Counted from the first letter of the stretch, positions 19,903 through 28,047 are shown. The stretch is 64,000 nucleotides of DNA from an uncultured Bacteroides sp. (GCA_958453305.1 CAUDXH010000006.1:26369-90368), one strand, 5' to 3'. Notes: generated by a model from the letters alone, not told the origin. Program-made: numbers and translations.

Positions 19903-21525
19903 TTACCATGCACTCTTTTGATTCTCTATTTCCTCGGTTACTCCGGGAAGTTCACAGAAGAAGTTGAAACCGGTCAGTTCTTCCAGTTCATTTACTGACA
20001 TACGACCGACTTCGTAATTCCGGTCTGGATAGTCTCTATTTTCCAGCTTATAAGCAACAGTTTGGAAGTTTCCACCCGACTTCCGTGCCAAGGCCTTGAA
20101 ATAATACTTAGGAACTGCAATGTTGTTTCCGCTGTTATCTTTTGTATACTTGATGTTCTTATCCGTAGGAGTGGTTGGCATTGCACCGGTTACTACATAC
20201 AAGGTATCCGTTGCACTAGACCAGTCTCTTACCGCACTTTCCAATTCCTGCCAGATACTTTGATTCATCTTTTTCCCTACCTGGGCAGTCATATTGGTAT
20301 AAAGGAAAGTCTGCTGATTCATCCGTGTTCCGTTTTTATCGCGCTGACGGTCGCCACTCGGAATCTGGTGACCACGGTCATAACCATTGAGGCCTTTCTT
20401 CATTTTAGGCTGCAAAGAAGTATCAAATGATGTATCAAATCCCCAAGCTTCTGTTCTTCCTGCATTTCCATTCAAGTACCAATGACACAGCGGATAAGCC
20501 ACCCAGTAAGCCATCTTCAAGTCGGTATCGTAAAGCATACTGTAGTTACGGATTTCCGTACCTGCCCAAGCACAGTTTGTATATTTTTCTCCGCTATAAT
20601 GCGTGATGTATTTCAAGTTCTTATTAGCCAAGTCGGCATCCGTAATCAGAGGAGTTTCTCCCCATCTGGCATACTTAGCCTGCGGTTCCGGCGTAATCTG
20701 TCCACCCCCGCTGAAGTTGATTTTCAGATTACAAATATACTTATTGCCCGCTTCCAGCTTATCAGAGATATTCGTTGTCACCTCGCGTTGCTGTCCGTTC
20801 AGTTTCAGCGTAATCTTCAGCTTGCCTGTGAGATCCTGCGGAAGCAATACCGCTTCGGCTTGCGTACCTTCTGCGTTGACAAACATTTCTACCGCAGCTG
20901 TCTGATCTTCCAGTGTAATGGTTCCATTGGCAGAAAGGTCGGCATTACCCTTTACCTTCAGTGCACTCACCGTAGCCTTGATACCTTTCAGCGAAGCACC
21001 CTGCGAAGGAGTGAGGTTCAATACCAGTTTGGAGAGCAAGTGGCGGAACTGCAAATTGCCCTGCGGAGAAGTTGCATCACGATTTTCCAGGTTCACCGCC
21101 TTCATCAGGTCGAGCGCCCGCTGGTCCTGCTGGTTTGTCAGGTCAATGTCATACTGTTTGAAGTTTTCTGCGCAAGTGGTGTAAGGATAATACGCGATGA
21201 AATCCACCTTCACCCCCTCGCCTTCCGGAAATTCCATCGGACCGTTTTTACCCACAAAGTTTCCGTTGCCCGACTTGGTAACATAAGGCACATTCGCCCT
21301 AAGCACCTCTTCCGTTTCGGCATTTTTCATGAAGACCCCGATTTCATCACCTTGCTCCCAAGATGCATCCACTACACGCGACAAGTGACTGTCGTCAATA
21401 ATCGAGGTAAATACAATTTCTCGTCTGCTCTCATCGCCAGTCAGCAACTGTTCTTCTTGCTGGCAAGACTGCAGGAATAACGGGGAAAGCATCATCCCGA
21501 CTAAGAGTTTCAACCCAATTTTCAT
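19903..21525 (-). CDS. Fimbrillin-like lipoprotein fused to a NUC-type DNA/RNA non-specific endonuclease
   Basis: A 540-aa lipoprotein (lipobox LQSC). Residues about 30-275 are fimbrillin-like (EIVFTSIIDDSHLSRV, GDEIGVFMKN, VDFIAYYPYTT). A short Gly/Pro linker leads to a beta-beta-alpha-metal (Serratia nuclease type) domain at about 285-540. The catalytic motif is DRGHQIPSGDR with His386 as general base, and the metal-ligand Asn is in YTNMTAQ (Asn411). NUC enzymes cut DNA and RNA with little sequence preference. The lipoprotein signal plus fimbrillin module suggest the nuclease is displayed at the cell surface. The next gene 3' is another fimbrillin-like lipoprotein, probably in the same transcript. 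Confidence 0.93.
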   Translation of the reverse strand: MKIGLKLLVGMMLSPLFLQSCQQEEQLLTGDESRREIVFTSIIDDSHLSRVVDASWEQGDEIGVFMKNAETEEVLRANVPYVTKSGNGNFVGKNGPMEFPEGEGVKVDFIAYYPYTTCAENFKQYDIDLTNQQDQRALDLMKAVNLENRDATSPQGNLQFRHLLSKLVLNLTPSQGASLKGIKATVSALKVKGNADLSANGTITLEDQTAAVEMFVNAEGTQAEAVLLPQDLTGKLKITLKLNGQQREVTTNISDKLEAGNKYICNLKINFSGGGQITPEPQAKYARWGETPLITDADLANKNLKYITHYSGEKYTNCAWAGTEIRNYSMLYDTDLKMAYWVAYPLCHWYLNGNAGRTEAWGFDTSFDTSLQPKMKKGLNGYDRGHQIPSGDRQRDKNGTRMNQQTFLYTNMTAQVGKKMNQSIWQELESAVRDWSSATDTLYVVTGAMPTTPTDKNIKYTKDNSGNNIAVPKYYFKALARKSGGNFQTVAYKLENRDYPDRNYEVGRMSVNELEELTGFNFFCELPGVTEEIENQKSAW

Positions 21526-21869
21526 ACGTTAAAGTTATTATTTATTATTGATTTTGTCAAAGTATTTCCAACCATCTCTTCTTTTCCCCTCTATCTTATT
21601 CTAGTTTTTTTAATAATTCTTTCACAACTTTGTGGTTAAATTAGTATTTTCCCCCGAAATAATAAAATAAATAAACCTATTTTTTCACTGTGTCCATTAA
21701 AAAGGGATGTTTACGCCGCAAAGCATTGCAAAGAGGTTACATTTTGGCAGTTTTGCTGAAAAGACAAAAAAAGTAGCCGGAGCGCTTTTATATAAGCACC
21801 CCGGCTACTTTTGTCAAAATTAATTTCTTTCTGTAAAAAAACAGATGTCTCTCTCCCATCGGGAAAGGA
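21526..21869. other. 344-bp gap: AT-rich promoter region, dispersed repeat and terminator
   Basis: The gap separates two minus-strand genes. It holds AT-rich sequence probably containing the promoter of the nuclease gene, for which no clear TAnnTTTG box is visible. It also holds a roughly 30-bp element near 21727-21752 that recurs at 29389-29415, and the terminator of the upstream CBS-domain gene at 21763-21815. No small gene is supported. Confidence 0.6.
21763..21815 (-). terminator. Intrinsic terminator of the CBS-domain membrane protein gene
   Basis: AAGTAGCCGG (21771-21780) pairs with CCGGCTACTT (21801-21810), flanked by GACAAAA/TTTTGTC. On the minus strand the stem ends in a T-run. Confidence 0.85.
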
Positions 21870-23156
21870 TTACGCTTCGGATGGAGCCTCTACTTGTGTA
21901 ACGAGTACCTTATCAATGCGGGCTCCGTCCATATCTGCCACTTCAAACTGGAACGTATTCCACGTTACAGACTCTCCACTCTGCGGCACGTGCTGCAGCT
22001 TATCCAATATCAAGCCGCCCACGGTGTGGTAATCGGAGTTTTCAAACAAGTCGCGGCGGTCAAAGTAACACAGGAAGTCATAAAGCGGACATTGCCCGTC
22101 GACCAGCCATTCTTCCTTGTTCATGCGCTTGATAATATCGGGTTCTTCACCAGCATCTTCCACTGTTCCGACCAGCCCCTCCAGAATATCGCGCAGCGTA
22201 ATGATACCCATACAGGTACCGAACTCATCGCACACCAGTGCACGGCTTATCTTCTGGGCTTTCATCTGCTCCAGTGCCTTATATACATTCATATTCTCAT
22301 GAAAGTAAACCGCTTCATGCACCAGTGAAGCCAGTCGGAAATCGGGTTCATGTAAATGAAGCACCAAGTCCTTTAAATCGACTACCCCTTTTACATGGTC
22401 TAACCCACCTTCTGCCACCGGGAAAAACTCGAACAGCTGTCCGGCAAGGGTTTCGCGCACCTTCTCGGCTGTCATATTCAAATCCAGCCAGGCTATATCG
22501 CTTTTATGCGTCATGATGGAGCCTACTTTCAAATCGCCCAGCAAGAACACGCGCTGCACGATGTCCTGTTCCACCGGCTGCACTTCACCGTCTTCCGTTC
22601 CCTCCTGCACCATCGACTTGATTTCCTCTTCGGTTACTTTACTGTCGGAGTCTTTGATGCCCAGCAAATTGAAGATGGCAGCCGTACTCTTCGAAAGCAA
22701 CCAGACAAAGGGAAGGGCGATTGTGGCAAGCAACTTCATGGGACGCGCCATCAGCTTGGCTGTTTTCTCGGCAAGTCCCATACCTATCCGCTTGGGAACC
22801 AGTTCACCGAAAATGATGCTCAGATAAGTAACCACTACCACGATGCTTCCCTGCGCCAAAGCCGAAGCATACTTCACCGAAACACCCCAGTCAATCATGT
22901 AACCGGTAAGTGTCACTGCTATTTTATTTCCGGAATAAATACCTGTCAAGATACCGATAAGCGTGATGCCTATCTGAACGGTAGAAAGAAAGCGGTCGGG
23001 TTCACCCGCCAGTTCCAACGCCACACGCGCTGATTTGTTTCCTTTTTTTGCATCGGTAGAAAGCCGCGATTTACGGGCTGATATAAGTGCCACTTCCGAC
23101 ATGGCAAAAATACCGTTCAGCAGAATCAGCCCGATAATAATAATAACTTCGTCCAT
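21870..23156 (-). CDS. CNNM/CorC (HlyC)-family membrane protein with CBS domains
   Basis: A 428-aa protein with an N-terminal DUF21/CNNM transmembrane domain (residues about 1-190), a CBS pair at about 205-335 (VGSIMTHKSDIAWLDL, KGVVDLKDLVLHL, CDEFGTCMGIITLRDILEGLVG) and a C-terminal CorC_HlyC transporter-associated domain (DFLCYFD to ARIDKVLV). The family includes Mg2+ and other divalent cation exporters; older names call it hemolysin. Its -7 box TAACTTCG lies at 23179-23186 on the minus strand. It appears monocistronic, with a terminator at 21763-21815. The ion transported is not determinable here. Confidence 0.92.
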   Translation of the reverse strand: MDEVIIIIGLILLNGIFAMSEVALISARKSRLSTDAKKGNKSARVALELAGEPDRFLSTVQIGITLIGILTGIYSGNKIAVTLTGYMIDWGVSVKYASALAQGSIVVVVTYLSIIFGELVPKRIGMGLAEKTAKLMARPMKLLATIALPFVWLLSKSTAAIFNLLGIKDSDSKVTEEEIKSMVQEGTEDGEVQPVEQDIVQRVFLLGDLKVGSIMTHKSDIAWLDLNMTAEKVRETLAGQLFEFFPVAEGGLDHVKGVVDLKDLVLHLHEPDFRLASLVHEAVYFHENMNVYKALEQMKAQKISRALVCDEFGTCMGIITLRDILEGLVGTVEDAGEEPDIIKRMNKEEWLVDGQCPLYDFLCYFDRRDLFENSDYHTVGGLILDKLQHVPQSGESVTWNTFQFEVADMDGARIDKVLVTQVEAPSEA

Positions 23157-23178
23157 TATTTTATATATATGTGTGCTG

Positions 23179-23186
23179 CGAAGTTA
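23179..23186 (-). promoter_or_regulatory. -7 box of the CNNM/CorC gene
   Basis: Minus-strand TAACTTCG, a common variant of TAnnTTTG, 22 bp before the start codon. Confidence 0.55.
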
Positions 23187-23246
23187 ACTGAAATGCACTC
23201 AGCCTAAGAAGGCTACTGCCTATTATTAGAATGTTTTAACAAAACA

Positions 23247-23362
23247 GGGAACGAGGGGACAAGGGAACGAGTTGACGAGGTCTTAAAATGCTTTAGTATT
23301 TAAAACCTTGTCAACTCGTCAACTGAAACCTTGTCAACTAAAAAAAGCCTTATCAACTAAAA
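23247..23362. repeat. 8-bp-period GACAAGG/GACGAGT inverted repeat
   Basis: Words GAACGAGG-GGACAAGG-GAACGAGT-TGACGAGG are spaced at 8 bp and then inverted as CCTTGTCA-ACTCGTCA-ACTGAAAC. ACGAGTTGACGAGGT and ACCTTGTCAACTCGT form the stem around an AT loop. It sits after the DASS transporter gene (minus) and before the CBS gene, and may serve as that transporter's terminator. Confidence 0.65.
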
Positions 23363-23364
23363 AA

Positions 23365-24879
23365 TCAAAGCCATCCGTTCGAGCCCAATATAACCAGCAT
23401 GGTATATCCCAAGAGCAAGCCGATGAGACCCATAACCAGTCCTACTTTCTCCATATCTTTCAGCTGAATCATACCCGTGGCATGCGCCAAGGCATTAGGC
23501 GGTGTACTGATAGGCAGCACCATGGCCAGTGACGAACCGATAGCTACCCCAATCAATAAGGTTTCTACTCCTCCCAGTCCTGCAAGGTTTTCACGCATAC
23601 TGCTTCCCGCAATGGCAAGGATAGGCACCAGCAAGGCTGCCGTGGCGGTATGTGAGATAAAGTTTGCCATAGCATAACAAATCAGCCCGGAACCCACAAT
23701 CATCAAGACAGGCGACCACGTATCAAACGGAATCGCTTCAATCATGTGCTGTGCCAAACCTGTTTCCTGCAAAGCAACTCCCAAAGCGAAACCTCCAGCC
23801 ACCATCCAAAGCACACTCCAGCTGATTTCTTCCAAATCGCGCTTGGTAATGATACCCGTTACACAGAATACGGCTACCGGAATCATGGCTACCACATTCG
23901 AATTAACTCCGGTGAACTTATCGAATACCCATAACAACACGGTAATGGCAAAAGTGATATACACCACTATGGAGCGCCAGTCTTTTTTTGCTTCTCCCTC
24001 AATGTTCAGCTGAATGGTTTTCTGCTTGAAAGGGAACAGGCGCAATAAAATAACCCAAGCGATAAACAAGATAACCAGTGTATAAGGAAGCATGAAACTC
24101 ATCCATTCACCGAAACCGATGTTCAGATTCAGTCCTTCAGGATCGTTCAGGTATTTCAATGCAATGGCGTTGGGAGGTGTTCCGATGGGGGTTCCCATAC
24201 CGCCCACATTGGCAGCCACGGGAATCGCCATGGCCAGTCCGATTTTTCCCTTTCCGTCGGCAGGAAGTGCCTTGAGTACAGGAGTAAGGAAAGTAAGCAT
24301 CATAGCGGCTGTCGCCGTGTTGCTCAAGAACATGGAGAATACGGCTGTTACCAGAATAAAGCCTAACAGCACGTAACGCGACTGGGTTCCGAAGGGCCGA
24401 AGCATGACGCGTGCCAACAACACATCAAGTCCGCTTTTAGTTGCAGCAATGGCGAGGATAAATCCTCCGATAAACAGCATGATGATAGGGTCGGCAAAAC
24501 AGTGCATGATGGACTTGTATTTCACCATCTGTCCCAGTTCTTCGGGCGAAATGCCCTGAGTGAACAGCCACAGACTGCTGTCGGACACGGAAAGCAGCAG
24601 CAATACGACAATAAGTACGGAGGTGGTCCATGCCGGAATGGCTTCAAGCACCCACATCAGTGTGGCAAACACAAAAATAGAAATCAGTCGCTGTTCGATG
24701 ACCGTCAGTCCTTCAATTCCAAACGCATCGGAAGGAAGAAACCACAACACAAGAGCAACAACAATAGCTACTGCCAACTTAATACCGCGAGCCACGGTTT
24801 GATTCTTCGCCAACCGCTTGGCTTTTTTCAATTCATGATATGCCTCCACCAGATGGAAGCCTTGAAATATTTTATACAT
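23365..24879 (-). CDS. DASS-family (SLC13) sodium/anion symporter
   Basis: A 504-aa polytopic protein with the DASS hallmark duplicated motifs. SNTATAAMMLTFLTPVLKAL and GTPIGTPPNAIALKYL are in the first half; SHTATAALLVPILAIAGSS and STPPNALAHATG are in the second. These SNT/SHT and TPPNA motifs bind Na+ and carboxylate. Likely substrates are dicarboxylates such as succinate or malate, or a related anion; sulfate-type relatives cannot be excluded. Strong TM character runs throughout after a short cytoplasmic N-terminus. Its promoter (TATTTTTG, minus, 24947-24954) and a leader hairpin at 24897-24927 indicate its own transcript. Confidence 0.93.
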   Translation of the reverse strand: MYKIFQGFHLVEAYHELKKAKRLAKNQTVARGIKLAVAIVVALVLWFLPSDAFGIEGLTVIEQRLISIFVFATLMWVLEAIPAWTTSVLIVVLLLLSVSDSSLWLFTQGISPEELGQMVKYKSIMHCFADPIIMLFIGGFILAIAATKSGLDVLLARVMLRPFGTQSRYVLLGFILVTAVFSMFLSNTATAAMMLTFLTPVLKALPADGKGKIGLAMAIPVAANVGGMGTPIGTPPNAIALKYLNDPEGLNLNIGFGEWMSFMLPYTLVILFIAWVILLRLFPFKQKTIQLNIEGEAKKDWRSIVVYITFAITVLLWVFDKFTGVNSNVVAMIPVAVFCVTGIITKRDLEEISWSVLWMVAGGFALGVALQETGLAQHMIEAIPFDTWSPVLMIVGSGLICYAMANFISHTATAALLVPILAIAGSSMRENLAGLGGVETLLIGVAIGSSLAMVLPISTPPNALAHATGMIQLKDMEKVGLVMGLIGLLLGYTMLVILGSNGWL

Positions 24880-24896
24880 AAAATTAGATTAAGATA

Positions 24897-24954
24897 AGAG
24901 CCTGCTTGACTTTCTTCAACAGGCTCTAAGGTTTAACAAAACGGTGCAAAAATA
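24897..24954 (-). promoter_or_regulatory. DASS promoter and leader hairpin
   Basis: The minus-strand -7 box TATTTTTG is at 24947-24954. Between it and the start codon lies a strong hairpin, AGAGCCTG (24897-24904) with CAGGCTCT (24920-24927), extended inward by TTGA/TCAA. A hairpin wholly inside a short 5' leader may control expression. Confidence 0.55.
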
Positions 24955-25157
24955 ACCTTTTATTTGATATATAGCTAATTTAACGAAAAAAGTTTTCTCA
25001 CGGTCTTCTCTAACTTGTCTATCACCATAAAACAAATGACAAGATGACAAGGTTTCTTTCTACCCCGAAGCGATATGGCAGGAATCCGATGCGACCAGAA
25101 CAGGGAAACAAGACTTGCCTGCCCTTGCCTGCTCTGTCAACTAATAAGAAAAAAGTC

Positions 25158-25187
25158 TTGCCAACTGATTAAAAACCTATATCTTTG
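25158..25187 (+). promoter_or_regulatory. aroA promoter
   Basis: TTG at 25158-25160, a 19-bp spacer, then TATCTTTG at 25180-25187: a textbook Bacteroides sigma-ABfr promoter. The leader to the ATG at 25209 is very short. Confidence 0.8.
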
Positions 25188-25208
25188 CCATATAAAGATT
25201 GGAACAAC

Positions 25209-26438
25209 ATGAAACGGATTAAACTGACTCCTCCTAAGCATATTCAAACAGAAATTGTGCTTCCTTCTTCAAAAAGCATCTGTAACCGCGCATTAATTAT
25301 CAACGCACTGGCGGGAGGAAAAAACTTACCTGATAACCTTTCCGACTGTGATGATACTCGCGTCATGCTTCAGGCACTGCAAAATATGCCTCCCACCATC
25401 GACATCATGGCGGCAGGCACGGCGATGCGTTTTCTCACTGCGTACCTGTCGATTACAGAAGGAACGCATGTCATTACCGGAACGGCACGGATGCAACAGC
25501 GTCCGATAAGTGTGCTGGTAAATGCCTTGCGCTCGCTGGGCGCACAGATTGATTATGTGGGAAACGAAGGATATCCACCGCTGCAGATTACCGGAAAAAA
25601 ACTGAAGGGGGGCAAGGCTTCTCTGCCGGGAAATGTCAGCTCACAGTATATTTCGGCTCTGCTGATGATTGCTCCGATGCTGGAAGAGGGATTGGTGCTT
25701 TCTTTGACTGGTGAGGTGATTTCACGTCCGTATATCGACCTGACGCTTCAGCTGATGAAGGAGTTCGGCGCAAAGGCTGAATGGAAAGGAGAAAACTGCC
25801 TGAAGGTGGCTCCGCAACCTTATAATTCCATTCACTATGTTATTGAGAGCGACTGGAGTGCTGCTTCTTACTGGTATGAAATGGCGGCATTGAGTGAGGA
25901 GGCAGTGATTGCATTGCCCGGACTGTACAGAAACAGTTTTCAGGGGGATGCTAAGGTGGCGGACTTGTTCCGTAAACTGGGGGTGGATACTTGCTATCAA
26001 GATAATCAGGTTTTACTGACCAAGAACGGGCACCGATGCCAACGGATGGAATATGATTTTATCAATCAGCCTGACCTTGCACAGACGTTTGTGGTGACTT
26101 GTGCCTTGCTGGATATTCCTTTCCGGTTCTCGGGACTGCAAAGCTTGAAAATCAAGGAAACCGACCGCATGGCGGCTTTGATAGCGGAAATGAAAAAGTT
26201 AGGATATGTTTTGACGGAAACCGACGGCTCTGTTCTTTCATGGGACGGGACACGCTGCAAGGCGGAGGCGACACCTGCCATCGATACGTATGAAGACCAT
26301 CGGATGGCTATGGCATTTGCTCCTGCTGCTCTCTGCCTGAAGGAGCTGGTTATCAATGAGCCTCAGGTGGTATCTAAATCCTATCCTCATTACTGGGAAA
26401 ATTTATCAACTGCCGGATTTGGCATTATGGAAATATAA
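25209..26438 (+). CDS. aroA: 3-phosphoshikimate 1-carboxyvinyltransferase (EPSP synthase)
   Basis: The start is ATG 25209 (MKRIKLTPPKHIQTEI). The upstream in-frame TTG at 25185 lies inside the -7 box and is rejected. 409 aa. It transfers enolpyruvyl from PEP to shikimate-3-phosphate, step six of chorismate synthesis. Family motifs are LPSSKSICNRALI (substrate-binding Lys22, Arg27), AAGTAMRFLTAYL, GTARMQQRP, NVSSQYISALL, KIKETDRMAAL and TYEDHRMAMAFAP. The sequence is of the shorter Bacteroidales type. A gene for a small membrane protein follows after 6 bp, presumably co-transcribed. Confidence 0.96.
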   Translation: MKRIKLTPPKHIQTEIVLPSSKSICNRALIINALAGGKNLPDNLSDCDDTRVMLQALQNMPPTIDIMAAGTAMRFLTAYLSITEGTHVITGTARMQQRPISVLVNALRSLGAQIDYVGNEGYPPLQITGKKLKGGKASLPGNVSSQYISALLMIAPMLEEGLVLSLTGEVISRPYIDLTLQLMKEFGAKAEWKGENCLKVAPQPYNSIHYVIESDWSAASYWYEMAALSEEAVIALPGLYRNSFQGDAKVADLFRKLGVDTCYQDNQVLLTKNGHRCQRMEYDFINQPDLAQTFVVTCALLDIPFRFSGLQSLKIKETDRMAALIAEMKKLGYVLTETDGSVLSWDGTRCKAEATPAIDTYEDHRMAMAFAPAALCLKELVINEPQVVSKSYPHYWENLSTAGFGIMEI

Positions 26439-26444
26439 AGAATT

Positions 26445-26864
26445 ATGTGGATACTTGTTGTTATATTGATTGGGGTGGTGATATTCGGATTAGTTGCCGG
26501 GTATTTCTACAACCGGAACATTCAGAAGAAAATAGAAAGAGGTGAGCTTGACAAGGCTCCCGAAATTGTAGAAGTGGACAGTGAGTGTTGCGGACAGCAT
26601 GAAACGTGTGAGAAAGACAGTCTGCTGGCTGCCGTAAGCAAGCAGATAGAATATTACGATGATGAGGATTTGGACCGCTTCAGAGGGTATCCGTCCGACG
26701 GCTATACGGAAGAGGAAATAGAAGAGTTCCGGAACGTAATGTTTACCATGCAGGAAGTAGAGGTGGCGGGATGGTGCCGCAGCCTTCAACTGAGAGGTAT
26801 TGAGTTTCCGGATGAACTGAAAGATGAATTGTTTCTCATCGTAGGTGAACGGAGAATACACTAA
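26445..26864 (+). CDS. Small single-pass membrane protein of unknown function
   Basis: A 139-aa protein 6 bp after aroA. One N-terminal TM helix (WILVVILIGVVIFGLVAGYFY) is followed by a soluble acidic domain with a Cys cluster (SECCGQHETCEKD) and a conserved-looking C-terminal part (YYDDEDLDRFRGYPSDGYTEEEIEEF, VAGWCRSLQLRGIEFPDELKDEL). I know no named domain for it. The TM helix is oriented like that of a cytoplasmic-facing anchored protein. It is real by its good codon use and tight spacing with aroA; function unknown. Confidence 0.8.
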   Translation: MWILVVILIGVVIFGLVAGYFYNRNIQKKIERGELDKAPEIVEVDSECCGQHETCEKDSLLAAVSKQIEYYDDEDLDRFRGYPSDGYTEEEIEEFRNVMFTMQEVEVAGWCRSLQLRGIEFPDELKDELFLIVGERRIH

Positions 26865-26901
26865 AGTTTAGTTTGTGAGTTTGTAAGTTTGTGGAAAACG
26901 C

Positions 26902-27084
26902 AAGAACTCAAAACTTAAGAACTTAAAAACTTAAGAACTTAAAAACTTAAGAACTTAAGAACTTAAAAACTTAAAAACTTAAAAACTTAAGAACTTAAGA
27001 ACTTAAAAACTTAAGAACTTAAAAACTTAAGAACTTAAAAACTTAAAAACTTAAGAACTTAAAAACTTAAAAACTTAAGAACTT
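26902..27084 (+). repeat. 8-bp tandem repeat array, 21 perfect units of AARAACTT
   Basis: From 26917 to 27084 there are exactly 21 head-to-tail units AA(A/G)AACTT, differing only at position three (11 A and 10 G by my count), preceded by two imperfect units. The array ends 7 bp before the ATG of the ABC permease gene at 27092. Just upstream, 26871-26893 has words of the opposite orientation (AGTTTGTGAGTTTGTAAGTT), so an inverted pair could form. Confidence 0.95.
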
Positions 27085-27091
27085 AAAAGAA

Positions 27092-27907
27092 ATGACCGAA
27101 CTGTTTCAATACACTTTCTTCCAACATGCCCTGTTAGGAAGCCTCTTCGCCAGCATTGCCTGCGGCATTATCGGAACCTATATCGTAACCCGACGGCTCG
27201 TTTTTATCAGCGGAGGAATTACCCATGCATCCTTCGGAGGCATCGGAATCGGACTTTACAGCGGTGTTTCTCCTCTGCTTACTGCAGCCCTCTTTTCTAT
27301 TCTGTCGGCTTTCGGAGTGGAATGGCTCAGCAAACGAAGCGACATGCGCGAAGATTCAGCTATTGCCGTGTTCTGGACGTTCGGCATGGCCATCGGTATC
27401 ATTTTCAGTTTTCTTGCTCCCGGATTTACACCCGACTTGTCTTCGTTCCTTTTCGGGAATATCCTAACGATTACCCGTACCGATATCCTGCTGCTTGCGC
27501 TGCTCAGTATAGCACTTGCCGTATTCTTCTCTCTTTTCCTCCGGCCGATTATCGCTATCGCCTTCGACCGTGAATTTGCCCGCTCGCAACGGATGCCGGT
27601 CGCTGCCTTCGAGTATATCCTGATGATGTTTATTGCTTTGACCATTGTTTCCTGCCTGCGCATGGTGGGTATCGTGCTTGCCATCTCGCTGCTTACGCTG
27701 CCGCAGATGACCGCCAACTTGTTTACGCACAGTTTTAAACGGATTATTTTCCTGTCCATTGCCTTGGGATATATGAGCTGCTTAGGGGGCTTGTTCCTTT
27801 CCTATCAGCTACAGGTGCCTTCAGGTGCTGCCATCATCTTTGTTTCGATACTGATTTATGCCGGAGCAAAGCTGTGCAAGCAGCTGTCGGGACGATCTCA
27901 AGACTGA
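27092..27907 (+). CDS. ABC-3 family metal-ion ABC transporter permease (orphan)
   Basis: A 271-aa permease of the ZnuB/MntB type with about eight TM helices. Family features include ACGIIGTYIVTRRLVFISGGITHASFGGIGIG near the N-terminus, DLSSFLFGNILTITRTD in the middle and VGIVLAISLLTLPQMTANLFT near the C-terminus. These proteins move Zn2+, Mn2+ or Fe2+ with an ATPase and a binding lipoprotein, but neither partner gene is adjacent, so they must be encoded elsewhere. The gene is preceded by the 21-unit 8-bp array with no visible -7 box. A terminator shared with mdh lies downstream. Confidence 0.92.
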   Translation: MTELFQYTFFQHALLGSLFASIACGIIGTYIVTRRLVFISGGITHASFGGIGIGLYSGVSPLLTAALFSILSAFGVEWLSKRSDMREDSAIAVFWTFGMAIGIIFSFLAPGFTPDLSSFLFGNILTITRTDILLLALLSIALAVFFSLFLRPIIAIAFDREFARSQRMPVAAFEYILMMFIALTIVSCLRMVGIVLAISLLTLPQMTANLFTHSFKRIIFLSIALGYMSCLGGLFLSYQLQVPSGAAIIFVSILIYAGAKLCKQLSGRSQD

Positions 27908-27990
27908 CAATCTCCAACTTCTTTCCATGCTGTCCACCCATCAATCTGCCTGATGAGCCGTGCCACTCGGAAGTAACTTCAATATGAACA

Positions 27991-28029
27991 AAAAAGGAGA
28001 GAAAGCCGAAACTTTCTCTCCTCTTTTTA
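27991..28029. terminator. Bidirectional terminator between the permease and mdh
   Basis: GGAGAGAAAG (27996-28005) pairs with CTTTCTCTCC (28012-28021), with an A-run before and a T-rich tract after, between convergent genes. Confidence 0.88.
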
Positions 28030-28047
28030 TATCCTTCTTATCAAGAA

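Larger units (their letters stand above)
24880..25208. other. 329-bp divergent intergenic region
   Basis: It contains the leader and promoter of the DASS transporter on the minus strand, an AT-rich centre, a short GACAAGAT-GACAAGGT pair of 8-bp words near 25036-25052, and the aroA promoter on the plus strand. No gene is supported. Confidence 0.6.

Noticed and set aside
20482..21480. 332-codon open frame on the plus strand opposite the fimbrillin-nuclease gene
   Set aside because: The minus-strand protein has complete domains and catalytic residues; the plus-strand translation has none.
12231..21525. Fimbrial biogenesis operon
   Set aside because: Only fimbrillin-like modules are present; there is no usher, anchor or fimbrial regulator, and both fimbrillin modules are fused to other domains.
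25185..25208. TTG start of aroA at 25185
   Set aside because: It falls inside the -7 promoter box, so it cannot be in the mRNA.
26902..27084. CRISPR or coding repeat protein
   Set aside because: 8-bp head-to-tail units with no spacers, and the frame is closed by stop codons in TTAA contexts.
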